Source: Mantis religiosa (Eukaryota > Arthropoda > Insecta > Mantodea > Mantidae). Taken from it: a stretch of DNA of 64,000 nucleotides. The notes below the pieces were generated by a model. That model ran no database searches. It was not told the origin of the DNA and saw only the letters and a list, made by a program, of their open reading frames with translations. The position numbers were made by a program, and so were the translations under genes. Location: positions 220,998,513-221,062,512 of the forward strand of contig CM060947.1 in the NCBI GenBank assembly GCA_030765055.1. Reading direction: 5' to 3'. How positions within the stretch are numbered: position 1 is the first letter of the stretch; every line of letters begins with the position of its first letter. This document shows, piece after piece, positions 38,276 through 49,110 of this stretch.

Positions 38276-39492
38276 TCCTCTAACCTCAAATTTATCTTTA
38301 TGATAATGACCATAAAATTTGACACTTTCTCCAAACATAACATCTGCCGTCATTATTCCTTCGAAATAAAAATCTTCAACACTAGTAGAGGGCCTAGTAC
38401 TGATACTCTAAAGGACAGAAGCCCTACCTCAGGTCTAATGTCCACTCGTTGCTGCTTTCCGAGCTTGAACTACCATGTGGACGACTTGATAACATACAAA
38501 AACAATGCAAACAACTGAAAATACCTCGCGAACGTCTTGCTCATAACTGAATTTGCCCCTTGCGTTCTGCAACTGTCTTAAAGCACGAACGGTTTTAAAA
38601 TGTAAATGGATAAAAAGGAATATTTAGAAGATAGTTAAGTTCGCATCAAATAAACGCAGTTTAACATAAGCGAGTTTTTAAAAGGGTCTACATTCTTTAT
38701 GGAATAAAATATTTTCCTGTCTTTGACGGTTCACCAGTTACGCAAAATGCAGAGGATTTCAAAGTATATTCCTAGAAATTTCTGAATATACATTTCATTT
38801 ATTATGACAAATTAAACAAATATAGCTTAAGAATTAGTAGTCATTTTTGAGAAAATCATAATTTTCGACAAATGTTCCATTTGCGGGGCAGCTTCTTCTT
38901 CTTCCTCTTCTTCTTCGAGAGCTGCTACATCCCCTTCTAGGCCTTGGACTTCTTCCGCCTTCATTCCTCTTTTTTCCATCCTCTCCTTCTCCATCTTCAT
39001 ATCCTCAGTATTTTTTGAGCATCTCTGTGTATGACATACTCCATCTCATTCTCCGTTCTTCCTACTGCTCTTGTATTATAAAATGTGACATTAACAACTC
39101 TTTTTGGTTGGTTGGAGAATTATCTTGAAATTCTTTGTCATGTTCTTGCTAGAAGAACTGCCCTTTCCAGGCCACAATTCTTCTCACTATAGACCTCATA
39201 TTTGGGAACGTTTCTAAGATGCTGGACTTAATACAAATTTAAGTTTTGAACAAAACATTTGATATGCTTTTCACGCCCGCCCACGTACTTGCAGGCATAC
39301 ACTACACACAACAAAATAAGTAAGTGCTCTTGTGTCTTGGGCGAAAAAAATCGTGGCCCTCTTACGGTTGTGGAGCAGATAGTTACCGTGATAAGCTACT
39401 GGGACATGCTGAAGATGTTTCAAAGAGCCACAGTCGAAAGACGAAGGCATCCTTTCCTTAACTATTGTGGAAGTGGACAGTTGGCAAAGGTA

Positions 39493-39768
39493 TAGGTCGA
39501 CAACTTACAAAACAATGTTCTTCTGCGCAGGCGTGTGCTGAGGTAGAGAGAACACTTCCACCACTATTTTCCTTTTTGCTCGAATCCTGGACAGGGCCAC
39601 TAGGTGCATGCGCATGAGCAATGGATACGTTTCCCCTTTTACTGCCGCCCAAGGAGAGGCGGGTAGACAGCAAGCAAGGAAGGAGGTAGAGGAAAGTTTT
39701 GGGAAAGCAGTCTGTCAGGCAGCAATGTTAAGTTTCCCTCCAAACGTTCTTTTCTAAGTTGTCAACCT
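39493..39768. mobile_element. 276-bp MITE with TA target duplication
   Basis: Terminal inverted repeats TAGGTCGACAACTTACAAAA (start 39493) and TAGGTTGACAACTTAGAAAA (read from 39768 on the opposite strand) agree at 18 of 20 positions. TA dinucleotides flank both ends (39491-39492, 39769-39770), as in Tc1/mariner-type elements. The interior is 240 bp of moderate GC without coding capacity (39458-39673 is an accidental frame). It needs a transposase in trans. Confidence 0.75.
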
Positions 39769-41149
39769 ATAGCTGACTAAATGACTAGAACTAGACGCAC
39801 CTGTTGCAGCTTAGAGAAAGCTGTCATCTGACAGGACCAAAATCAATTTTCCAAAACAAAAGCATGCCGCAAACGGGTGACACTGCACCGTTTCTAGTAT
39901 AGCTAAAGGATAAAGAGGAAGCGAAAGAATAGGAAATGAGCAAAGCGTACAAGGAAACATACCCCGGCAGTCCCATAGCAAGCAGGGAAATATAATAAAA
40001 GGGGCGGGCACGAGGAATCGATAAAGAATCTACCGAGTGCAAGACACATGATTGTTACGGTAGAGGCTTTTAGGACACATGGAATCAATATAAAATAAGA
40101 ATATAGAGTTTTTCATGTGACATGATACATTGAAAATCAAGGTAAATTACCTTGCTTTCCCCTAGTGAACAATGAAGGTAAATGGCGGAGAAGATATAAC
40201 AAAGTGTTCGAAATATATTTGGCTTGGTTTTATCGTTGCTGGAAAGATAGAATTTACCGGGAAATGCAGTTTTCATGTTCTAATACTCCCACTTTACTAA
40301 AGCTCCACTATAACCCCACGTTACCCTTAACAGGCCATCTTTAAAGTTAGATGAGCTACCCCATATTTCATTCACAGAGCAGTTTAAATATTAACCAGGG
40401 TTAGATAGTCAGCGCACTAGGCACCTTACAAACAGCACTAATGTATTTCGCTTCTTCTTCCTCTTCTTCTTCTCCGCCTTCTTAGTCCCTTGCCTTGAGG
40501 TTTCCTCAATTTTTAAAACATCCCTTTTCTCCTCGAGGTCATGGAATTAGAGACAGGAGAAAGGCTGAATAATTCATTTTGCAGACTTCTTTGTCCAAGT
40601 GTGACATTACAAAAACGGTCTTCCTGGGAAATTCAAGAATAAGCTCTTAAATTTGCTGGTTAAAATAAAATGTCGTGATCTAGAGAGATTTGGAGAGTAG
40701 GTTTTTAATACTTACAAAATGCAAGGTTAACAGTAAGGCATCTCCATCTCCTTCGGTGTTTTTAAAGTCCCTTGTAGTCGAAGCGAACGCATTAAGAGAT
40801 AAAGTAGTCTATCTACACTAAATGCAATTATTTGAGAAAAGGAAGCACTTCCGTAACGAATTTAACAATGACTCACCGTGAATTCTCTTACAGAGAAGAA
40901 TAATGTGAATGTTGTAAATGCAAATCAGTTATCTTTGCTTCTACGTACCAAGAAAACCGAGTGGGATGTCTGTGACCTGCTTTGAGGAGGTCGTGATTCG
41001 ATTTCCAACGATCTCTGGATATTAATGAGGAGATTCAATGGTGCAGGAGATTCTATGGGTAACACCTTCAGAAAATTCTGTACATCTCCGTGGCTCTGAT
41101 CTGACTGACTGTTTGTGGTCTGCTTATGTCTCATGCTCTCCCGCACGGG

Positions 41150-41330
41150 GTAGCAGTTCTTAGTAGTTCTGTCTTAGGTCCCATTAGCGCATGTGACTCG
41201 TAATCGGGAGGTCGTAGTTTCGATCTTCTTGACTGACCTTTCCGAAGGCGTCCCGGTGTCACTAGGTGAAATATGTGAAGATCCTCCGAATATCGTGTTT
41301 TTCTAATTCTTCTCATTTTACATCACCTTC
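41150..41330 (+). repeat. Possible tRNA-like SINE fragment
   Basis: Plus strand: a tRNA-like run from 'GGTCCCATTAGCGCATGTG' through 'CTCGTAATCGGGAGGTCG' to 'TAGTTTCGATC'. The anticodon-arm part resembles a CGT-anticodon tRNA, but stems are imperfect. No second copy in the window. Confidence 0.35.
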
Positions 41331-41599
41331 CGTGTATTTGTTGAGGTTTTGAAGCGCCGACAGCAGGTTCGGTGTTACATGATAAGGAAAAAGGACGTTT
41401 TCTGTAAACCTCTGTTCTCCTGGAGTGACGTCCGAATTCCGAAGTTCTAACAAGGAAAGCATCACTATGCTCATAACAGTATTCATTTAAGAGTTTGATG
41501 ATATCATCTCTGCTCTAAGCGGAGCCTGTGTGCCAAACTCGGGTGCGGAGTATAGCTGGGAGTACCCGTAAATGAGTCCAAAGTACGTTGGAACATATA

Positions 41600-42884
41600 G
41601 GGGAGGCGCGCCCAGTACCGCACAGCGCCCAGTACCGCACAGTGTCAGCATCTCGTAGTTGCCGATAGCTAGTATAAGCTTATGGTGTGTATGTGGACAA
41701 AGAACTACCTTTGTTACCAACGGAAAGTTTTCCCTCCTCTTTGACCGTTGAATCAGAAGTTATTGTTCAGAGAAGTCGTGTAGTGTGCTGGAGTTGTTTC
41801 TGCTTTGTCCGGTGAAGAACTAAGTATATGTACTCATATTATTTGGTATTAAATAGAGTACACAGGCACAAAATACAGTTTCAGTTTAAAAGAATCGGGC
41901 CATGCTATGACGTTATGTATACGTACGTGTGAGTTGCTCAGTACCGTACGATAGCAATTTTCCCAGTACCGTACGCGAAAGTATATGTTTATCCCCTGAA
42001 CTTGCACTGACATTAGATTAATTTTTGTCTCTAGGCATTGCTGTAACATGGAGGCCAACTAGAAAGGAAAATGGTTAGAAGGGAGTATGAAACAAGCAAT
42101 AAAGGATGTTATAGAACGATCAATGGACCTGGGAGTAGCAGTATATACTGCTAAAACATTGACATCGACTGATTGATGTTGCAAGAAAAGGCAGAAAAAC
42201 ATAAGAACAAACCAATTGCAAAGGGACGCAACACTAACATTATCTAATAAAGCTATAGAGAACCTAGCTCTTACTCTATGCAAACAGAAACTGGAAAAAG
42301 TGAAGAGCCTTAGAAGACTAAAAGCAAATTAAATTTTGAAAACAAAACCAGTGTTGATTGAAGTGTTCTAACAGTATATCATCTGCTTAGAAATCACAGA
42401 CAAGGCTTGGGTTCAGTGTGTATCGTGCAGGGGTTGGCCACATATTGAATGTACAGGGAAAGAGAATATTGATTTTTATAGATGTGATCACTGTGTTTAA
42501 AAAAATGTTTCATTAGTTCTAAGACATTTTAATTTGTTGTGATATCTAGAGAACGTTTTGAAAAATATGTTGTCATGTTACTGTGTTCTGTTTTTATCTC
42601 AAAAATACAATAATTACTATGCAGTTCCTTTTCCTTTATTCAGAAATATGTATTTATTTACGTCTGTCCGGTACTGGGAAACATTTTTTGAGATGCGCAG
42701 TTATCACTAATATTTACTTTAGTTATTAAAAGTCAACATGACTCGTGTTTATGAATGCTCATTACTAATGCTTTTTCTGTATGTTACTGGCTTCATAATA
42801 ATAGTACCAGGTTACTTGTTCTCCATTGCATTTTCTTTGAATTTTGAAAAAACCTTAGGTGTGCGGTATTGGGCTCATCTCCCC
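41600..42884 (+). mobile_element. pogo-like DNA transposon, internally deleted
   Basis: 1285 bp with terminal inverted repeats: GGGGAGGCGCGCCCAGTACC at 41600 and GGGGAGATGAGCCCAATACC read inward from 42884, flanked by TA on each side (41598-41599, 42885-42886). Inside, 42066-42160 reads 'WLEGSMKQAIKDVIERSMDL', a Psq/CENP-B-type helix-turn-helix start. 42408-42498 reads 'WVQCVSCRGWPHIEC' then 'YRCDHC', a PHD-like C-x2-C / H-x2-C / C-x2-C finger of the kind that ends some pogo-type transposases. The DDE core between them is missing, and the two parts are in different reading contexts with stops, so the element cannot make transposase. A CCCAGTACCG(C/T)AC motif is repeated at both ends (see findings). 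Confidence 0.7.
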
Positions 42885-43197
42885 TAAGCATAATAACACA
42901 TACTGTACGGGAGGGATTGTTCATCTCTGATCGGCAGCGCTCTACACATGGCATATTACTCGACAGAGAATTGAGGCGTATCGACCTTCATGTTACCAGC
43001 GCTGCATTCGTTCCTTATTGGGTCTTATCTGGTCGATTACAACGGTGAAATATTATTAAGTTGGTGTACAGTGAGTTACGAAACACAAATTGCGCGATAG
43101 GAAGCTGCGTGTGTCTATATGATATATTTTCTCGCGCCTGCCGATATAATGTAAGGAAGACATGATTATATCTGAACGGAGTATACAGCCGACTCGT

Positions 43198-43415
43198 GCC
43201 CACCTCGGTAGCGTAGATGGAGCGTGTCTGCCTCATGTTCAAGAGGTCCCGAGTTCGAATCTCGGTCAGCGTGAGTTGCCTGGATAAGTTTTTTTCCGGG
43301 GGGTTTCCCTTATCCTGAAAGACGAATGTCAGGTATAAGCTCCATGGACCCCGGGCTCATTTGAGCCTCATTTCACTCATTTCATTTATCGTCCGATAAG
43401 ACTTAACGTTAGAGT
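43198..43415 (+). repeat. tRNA-derived SINE, family 1
   Basis: Plus strand: head 'GCCCACCTCGGTAGCGTAGA', box B 'CCCGAGTTCGAATCTCGGTC' near 43246-43265, body with 'GTTTCCCTTATCCTGAAAGA', 'CCATGGACCCCGGGCTCATT' and 'CGTCCGATAAGACTTAACG'. Confidence 0.88.
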
Positions 43416-43547
43416 AAGTAAATTACAAATTAAAAAAAAATAATAATATAAAAGCAGCGGACTCGCCGTGTATGTGCGATAAGCTCAGGTAAACTTCTCT
43501 GTGTCGCGAATTTCTCCCTATACGCTTACCCGCTTTGCCGTGTAGTA

Positions 43548-44050
43548 CGTAAGGAGCTCCCGGAGGGTAGGGGATCCGTCCCCTTCAGCTGCCGTGGTGC
43601 GGGCGCTGCGGCCCCTTAGCACTCGTGCTATCTCTGACGTTACTAGAGGAACCTCGGGCCGAACTGACGAGCCCCTCCCGGCAGGGAGTTGTTCGGATTG
43701 GGTTGGATTCGAGGCGGCAGTGTGTTCCCGATACCCACGGGGAATTGGGTACCTCCGGCCAGGCTACGGCCGCCCGGAGGGGGTAGGGAGTTGCCTAAAT
43801 ATTCCCGGGTACTAGCCTGCAGAGCTAGTAGAAGGTGTGCTAGATTACCAGGCGGCCCCACCGAGGTTTACGGTAGTCTTCCCTGCGGGGTTGACGCGCA
43901 TAAGTGGCGTATCCACTTCCATCCCGTCTTGACGTTGTACTCAGCGGGGGGGGGGGGGACTTTTTAAGAAATCAGGTATATCCCCATGGAAAGAGCCCAG
44001 GAGTATCCATCGCTCCCATGTAAAAGGAGGCCCGGGTCTTTGGTCCTACG
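43548..44050 (+). repeat. GC-rich interspersed repeat, copy 1
   Basis: About 480 bp that match the reverse complement of 62350-62815: common blocks are GGATCCGTCCCCTTCAGCT, GAGTTGTTCGGATTGGGTTG, TCCGGCCAGGCTACGGCCGC, GGTACTAGCCTGCAGAGCTA, GGCGTATCCACTT and TTTTTAAGAAATCAGGTAT. It contains a 12-base G run at 43946-43957. An open frame starting MFGLGW is open in both copies, but the predicted residues differ at many positions, so I do not call it a protein. The element is followed by DNA (44060-44520) without a match in the window. Type unknown; a LINE 5' region is one option. Confidence 0.7.
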
Positions 44051-44565
44051 GGTCCAGGACTAATGGGAGTTGAAGCTCTGCATAAAGAGCGTTGACGCGA
44101 CACTCGAGACAGAGCTGATGAGGGATGTCCAGCAGGTACTTTTAAGCGGTCGCATGCGGCGTTGCGGTTCTATTCCGCAGCAGATTTTGGCATACAGGCC
44201 TCACATAGACCAGAGACGATGTCATCAAGCTCTCCAGCGAATAGAGGTATGGACATAGTGATAGTTGCCTTGTCAGTATTATGTGCAGTGGGATTGAAAG
44301 CCGATTCAACTAGACGCCGCTGTGAAACTTCAGCGTCTGTTCTGCTCTCTTCACTGTAATGACTCCTGTTTAGGTCACCACTGTATCCCGCAACCACATC
44401 TCTCCTTCCCGAACAACCCTTAGATTGTAGAGGTACAAAAGCCCCTCCAGCCTCGCTGCCAACCCCCTCTATGGCATTCTTTACCTTACCATTAGTAATA
44501 TATATACTGTATTGTAGGGTTTTGTTAGGTTAATTATGTGGATTATATTGAGTTTATTAGAGTAG

Positions 44566-45198
44566 TCGTTAGTACAAATGTCCTTCCTTCCGTCTGTTAC
44601 GTAATAGGCTGTTCCAACCACTGTTTGCTCCCTTGGCTCCACTCATGTAAATAACAATAATAAATATATTAATGGAACAGCCCTTGTGGAATTTGTAAAT
44701 AAGGTATTGCATTATTTGTACATGATGTATTGAGTTATTGGCACGTCGCCCATCTTGTTATTTGTGTATGAAGAGTTGTATGTTGGGGTGTGTGAGCGGT
44801 TGTTGGAATAGCTCGTTGTAGCTATGGTGTGTGTGTGACTAAGCGTGGTGGTGTGTGGACAACCGAGGAGATGGACGACGCTCGTTAGTACAAATGTCCT
44901 TCCTTCCGTCTGTTACGTAATAGGCTGTTCCAACCACTGTTTGCTCCCTTGGCTCCACTCATGTAAATAACAATAATAAATAAATTAATGGAACAGCCCT
45001 TGTGGAATTTGTAAATAAGGTATTGCATTATTTGTACATGATGTATTGAGTTATTGGCACGTCGCCTATCTTGTTATTTGTGTATGAAGAGTTGTATGTT
45101 GGGGTGTGTGAGCGGTTGTTGGAATAGCTCGTTGTAGCTATGGTGTGTGTGTGACTAAGCGTGGTGGTGTGTGGACAACCGAGGAGATGGACGACGCT
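44566..45198. repeat. 316-bp tandem duplication
   Basis: Unit 44566-44881 is repeated directly at 44882-45197 (316-bp period; 'TCGTTAGTACAAATGTCC' starts each unit, and the match runs to 45198). I find two differences, TATATT versus TAAATT (near 44670/44985) and CGCCCATC versus CGCCTATC, so the copies are over 99 percent identical. It lies 500 bp downstream of the GC-rich repeat and holds no open frame of note. Confidence 0.9.
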
Positions 45199-46049
45199 GG
45201 ACACTGTAAAAGATTATTTAAGGTATAATAAATATAAATAGTGATTGTGAAAGTGTCTTTAATATTGTTCTGTATTGTATATTAAGCCTCTGAGTGAAAC
45301 CCCCAAGTAATGTGTTCTCGTTCGCCAGCTCAAAAATGGTAACAGTTTTTGATGTGAATGCAATACATTTTTCAGCATTCATTAGTAAGAATTAAGATCC
45401 CGGATAGTGCCTGGCAGCGAGGGATATTACAGTATTATACCAAAAATTCCAACCAAAATTTAATCGGAAACATAAATTTTGAGGTTTAGCTTCCTAAAAT
45501 TTATTTTTGTGTGAAAACTTGAAAAACACAGGTCCAAAATGTTTGCTAGGTACCAGACTTCTATAAGTTTTGAAGCCTGCGAGGATAAAGCACAACATTA
45601 AAAAGTATGTGTGTATCCTCATTTCAAACTTATGCTTCATATGAAAATCCTTTTCTAACATTTTTCTAAATGCCCAAAAGATTTTGTTCAGAATGCTATA
45701 CCTTTAACATATTTTCATGATATGTAAGTAAGTGTATTTTAAACAGCTTTGAACGAAAAGTTCTACTAGGTGTAAAAGAATTATGCAACTCATTAAAGCA
45801 CAGAGTTTGTATTAAGTGAACCAGTTCAAAGACATTCCTTGTCATTAGTTTGAATTTTAAAATGCTTTTCTGAAATTTTGTTATTTGTATTTTCCTTCCT
45901 AGTCTCCAAATGGAACGAAATGTGAAGGACATACATAGCGACCAAACCTTAAATGGCTTGGTGATCGCTGAACCCTGTATCTATTGTACCTGAAAGAAAT
46001 TAAGTAATAAAGGCTTAGTATTTCGTTTACTTTGGTCAGGGGCTAACAG

Positions 46050-46280
46050 GATGTCATATCAGTAGCGTGATGGCAGCATGTCTGCCTCACGTTCAAGAGA
46101 TCCCGAGTTCGTATCTTGATCAGGTTAAGTTACCTGTAGGTCTTTTCCGGGGTTTTCCTTTATCCTGAAAGACGAATGTTGGCTAACTCTAAGCTCTACG
46201 GACCCTGGGATCATTTGAGCATCATTTCACCCATTCCATTCATCGTCCGATATGACTTAACCTTGGAGGACGTAAATTAA
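46050..46280 (+). repeat. tRNA-derived SINE, family 1
   Basis: Plus strand: head 'CAGTAGCGTGATGGCAGCAT', box B 'CCCGAGTTCGTATCTTGATC' (mutated), body 'TTTTCCGGGGTTTTCCTTTA', then the 'CATCGTCCGATATGAC' tail. More diverged than the copy at 43198. Confidence 0.82.
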
Positions 46281-46581
46281 AAGGATTAGTGCGAAATTCA
46301 TAAACGCGTCTACTGTTTTACTCATGCTTCCTCAGTATAGGGATAGGAAATAATTTTGGTTAAAATAAAATTCAATCTTTCTGCTGAGAATATGCTAACC
46401 ACTATGTTGAATATATGCAAATACATTAAAATATACTTTTGATATGTTCAGAAGATTTAACACATATAACATTTTAAGAGTTGTGTTCCAAAGCAAACTC
46501 TTGGCATGGGAAAATGTCTTATATTTTTTATTTTCTCAAAAGTGACTCCAAGGATACAAAAATGGTAAGCCTTTGGAATTG

Positions 46582-46691
46582 TCTTCTTCTTCTTCTTCTT
46601 CTTCTTCTTGTTCTTCTTCTTCTTCTTCTTCTTCTTCTTCTTCTTCTTCTTCTTCTTCTTCTTCTTCTTCTTCTTCTTCTTCTTCTTCTTC
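46582..46691. repeat. (TTC/GAA)n microsatellite at a LINE 3' end
   Basis: About 110 bp of TTC units with one TTG interruption at 46608-46610. On the minus strand it is a GAA tract, directly following the end of the LINE reading frame at 46692; the LINE tail may have seeded it. Poly-lysine, poly-leucine and poly-serine frames over it are not genes. Confidence 0.95.
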
Positions 46692-47550
46692 ACTTCATGG
46701 CATAGGCCTGTTCCGCCTTCGAAGTCTTCCAGCCATCGTTTCCTGGGTCTGCCCACCGATCTCCTACTTTAGGATGATACTGTAATATTCGTTTTGTAAG
46801 TATATTATCTGGCATTCTTTCAACATGTTCCTTCCATTTTTGTTTGAGATCTTTTAACCTATCATTCATACTAAAAACGTGCAGCTCTTCTCTTATATTT
46901 TCATTTCTTATTAAGTCCCTCTTCGTGCATCCTTTCACACTTCTCAAGAATTTCATTTCTGAAGTCTGTATTTTACTCCGTTGCTTTTTAGTTAACGTCC
47001 AAGTCTGACTTCCGTATGTCAATATAGGTACAGCCATAACTTTGTAGAACTTTAATTTTGTTTCTTTACTTATTTTGTTTCTAAATGTTCTATTTATTGT
47101 TGCACACACTCTTTGAAATTTGCATATTTTATTTTAGACATCATATTCCTTGTCATAACTAACACCAGTTCCCAAGTAGTTAAAATGGCTTACCTGTTCA
47201 ACGCAAAGATTATTTATAACTCTTTTTTGTTCTAATTGGCTCTTTCCCAATAAATGCCATTACCTTTGATTTTATAAAAGAAATTTTCATATTCTATTGC
47301 TTACAAAGTTCACTAAGTTTAAAAATAGATTTTTGCACGGCAGACTCACTATTTTGTATAATAACTAAGTCGTCAGCAAACAATAAAATATTTAAAAAGT
47401 TTTCATTTGAAATCTTAAAACCCACATTCACTAGCTGCTTCCATTTGCACACTAGGTCGTCAATATAAATACTAAAACGTGTAGGTGATTAAGTACACCC
47501 TTGTCTGACACCCTGGAATTGTAAATATTACATTATTTTTAAAATTACGT
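46692..47550 (-). pseudogene. LINE reverse transcriptase fragment, 3' end
   Basis: Minus strand. It enters at about 47510 in the RT core, with the catalytic 'LLFADDLVIIQNSES' near 47380-47350 and 'LVNVGFKISNENFLN' before it. The open frame 47109-46690 then reads 'INRTFRNKISKETKLKFYKV', 'MAVPILTYGSQTWTLTKKQR' and 'EMKFLRSVKGCTKRDLIRNE'. Near 46770 a frameshift moves the reading into the typical ending 'VGRPRKRWLEDFEGG'. The ORF then runs straight into a GAA tract. Several frameshifts lie before the FADD region. Same LINE group as 18010-20945. The 5' part is missing. The sequence upstream (47551-47690) is not recognisable. Confidence 0.8.
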
Positions 47551-47689
47551 TGTAGCATTGTAGCAAAATCGTAGCAACAATTGCCAAATGATATCCTGTC
47601 AGCATCCTCGCGTGTCATCACACCAATTATTTTTGTGGGCCCTCCCCGCTCATTACCAAAAATATAATTTCCATGTACGTCCTCCAACG

Positions 47690-47905
47690 TTGTCATATCG
47701 GACGATGAATGGAATGAATGAAATGCTCCTCAAATGAGTCCGGGGTTCATGGAGCTTAGAGTTACCCGACATTCGTCTTTACAGGATAAGGAAAAATCCC
47801 GGGGAAAACCTTATCCTGGTAACTCACCTTAACCGAGATTCGAACTCGGGACCTCTTCAACGTGAAGCAGACATGTTACCAACACGCTACTGAGGCGGGC
47901 ACATT
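47690..47905 (-). repeat. tRNA-derived SINE, family 1
   Basis: Minus strand: head at about 47900 ('GCCCGCCTCAGTAGCGTGTT'), box B 'CCCGAGTTCGAATCTCGGTT', then 'GTGAGTTACCAGGATAAGGT' and the tail 'CATTCATCGTCCGATATGAC' near 47700. It lies beside the LINE fragment. Confidence 0.88.
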
Positions 47906-48089
47906 TGACTGCAGTTACCGAAATTCGAATTCACAACGTTAAACTTCGAATGAATGGCCAGTCCATTATCTATCACTTTAACAGCCATGACTATTTGAAT
48001 CAATTGCGTTGAGACACCTCAGAAAGCAGTTATGAATTACAGCAAAAGCGGTATAGGTAGCAAAATAATTCAGGCATTTAAGGGTCATA

Positions 48090-48200
48090 CTAAAAGACAA
48101 ATGTCAGGTAACTCTAAGCTCCATGAACCCAGGTATTATTTGAGCGTCATTTCACCCATTTCATTCATCGTCCGATATGACAACGTTGGACGACCTAAAG
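48090..48200 (+). repeat. SINE family 1 body fragment
   Basis: Plus strand: 'CTAAAAGACAAATGTCAGG', 'TAACTCTAAGCTCCATGAAC', TTTGAGCGTCATTTCACCCA, and the 'CATCGTCCGATATGACAACG' tail. The tRNA-derived head is absent (5' truncated). Confidence 0.75.
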
Positions 48201-48454
48201 TCCAAAAGAAGGTGTATGTTCTACTTGTTCAGGTCCATAATATTGCACTGAAGTATTGTGTAATAAAGGTTAGACCATAAGATTTAGAAACAAAATAATC
48301 TAGCCATAAAAGAACAACTTACCCAAATGAATATTTTGTCGTGACTCATTGTCGTGATATCTGCAATTATTGATTAAAATTTTGCAATACTTTTCAGGGT
48401 TTTAATCTACAGCCGCAATTTATTTGTTTCTTGCAATGAAATGTGTAACAATAT

Positions 48455-49110
48455 TTTCGAGTTATATTTAGAAGATGTATGAAAAGTTTATAACATTATA
48501 AAAATGATTGTTTAAATCGATTTAGTAATTTAAATAAGTACAAATATATGCAATTTTGTGATTGGACGTAGTAATAATTGTATGGCGTAATGTCGTGACG
48601 TGGCATTAAATTGGCCAATCACAAAATTAAGATGGGAGTAACGATAGTTACGGAAAATCAATAATCTTGGTAGAGATGTTTTGTGATCTGAATAGTGATG
48701 AATAGTGATGCAGGATCAAGAACTTTTATGTAATAGTTGGAACTGTTTAAATATAACGAAGTAAGAATTTATCAATAGACAGAAGGTAACCTGCAATTGA
48801 CTAGAAAAGGAAGTTCAAGTGAAAAGTAATCCAGATAATATAATTAAATTGTTACAAAAGTTGACTTCTGCGAAACTTTATTCCGAACCACGCCTGAAAA
48901 CTAGATGTCACATGACTCTTATTTAATCAAACACAATCATCAAGAAACAACTCAAAATACAATGAATTAACCCTGTTATATCTGGCTTCTTGACTTGGGT
49001 CTTCAAAACAGTCAACATGCATCCCATCTCAAACATAGAAATCCCGCACCAAATTGCGCCCGAACGTGCGGCTGATTAAGATGGAAAGAAATTAACTACG
49101 AATAAAGAAT
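48455..49110 (+). repeat. Unclassified interspersed repeat, copy 2
   Basis: Second copy of the element at 12205-12868. It contains a perfect 14-bp inverted repeat, AATTTTGTGATTGG (48552-48565) and CCAATCACAAAATT (48615-48628), around a 49-nt loop. In copy 1 the left arm has mutated. The central AATTGTATGGCGTAATGTCG block is conserved. No open frame. Confidence 0.75.

Noticed and set aside
43594..43967. Protein-coding gene in the GC-rich repeat
   Set aside because: The frame is shared with the other repeat copy but the residues differ widely; treated as repeat DNA.
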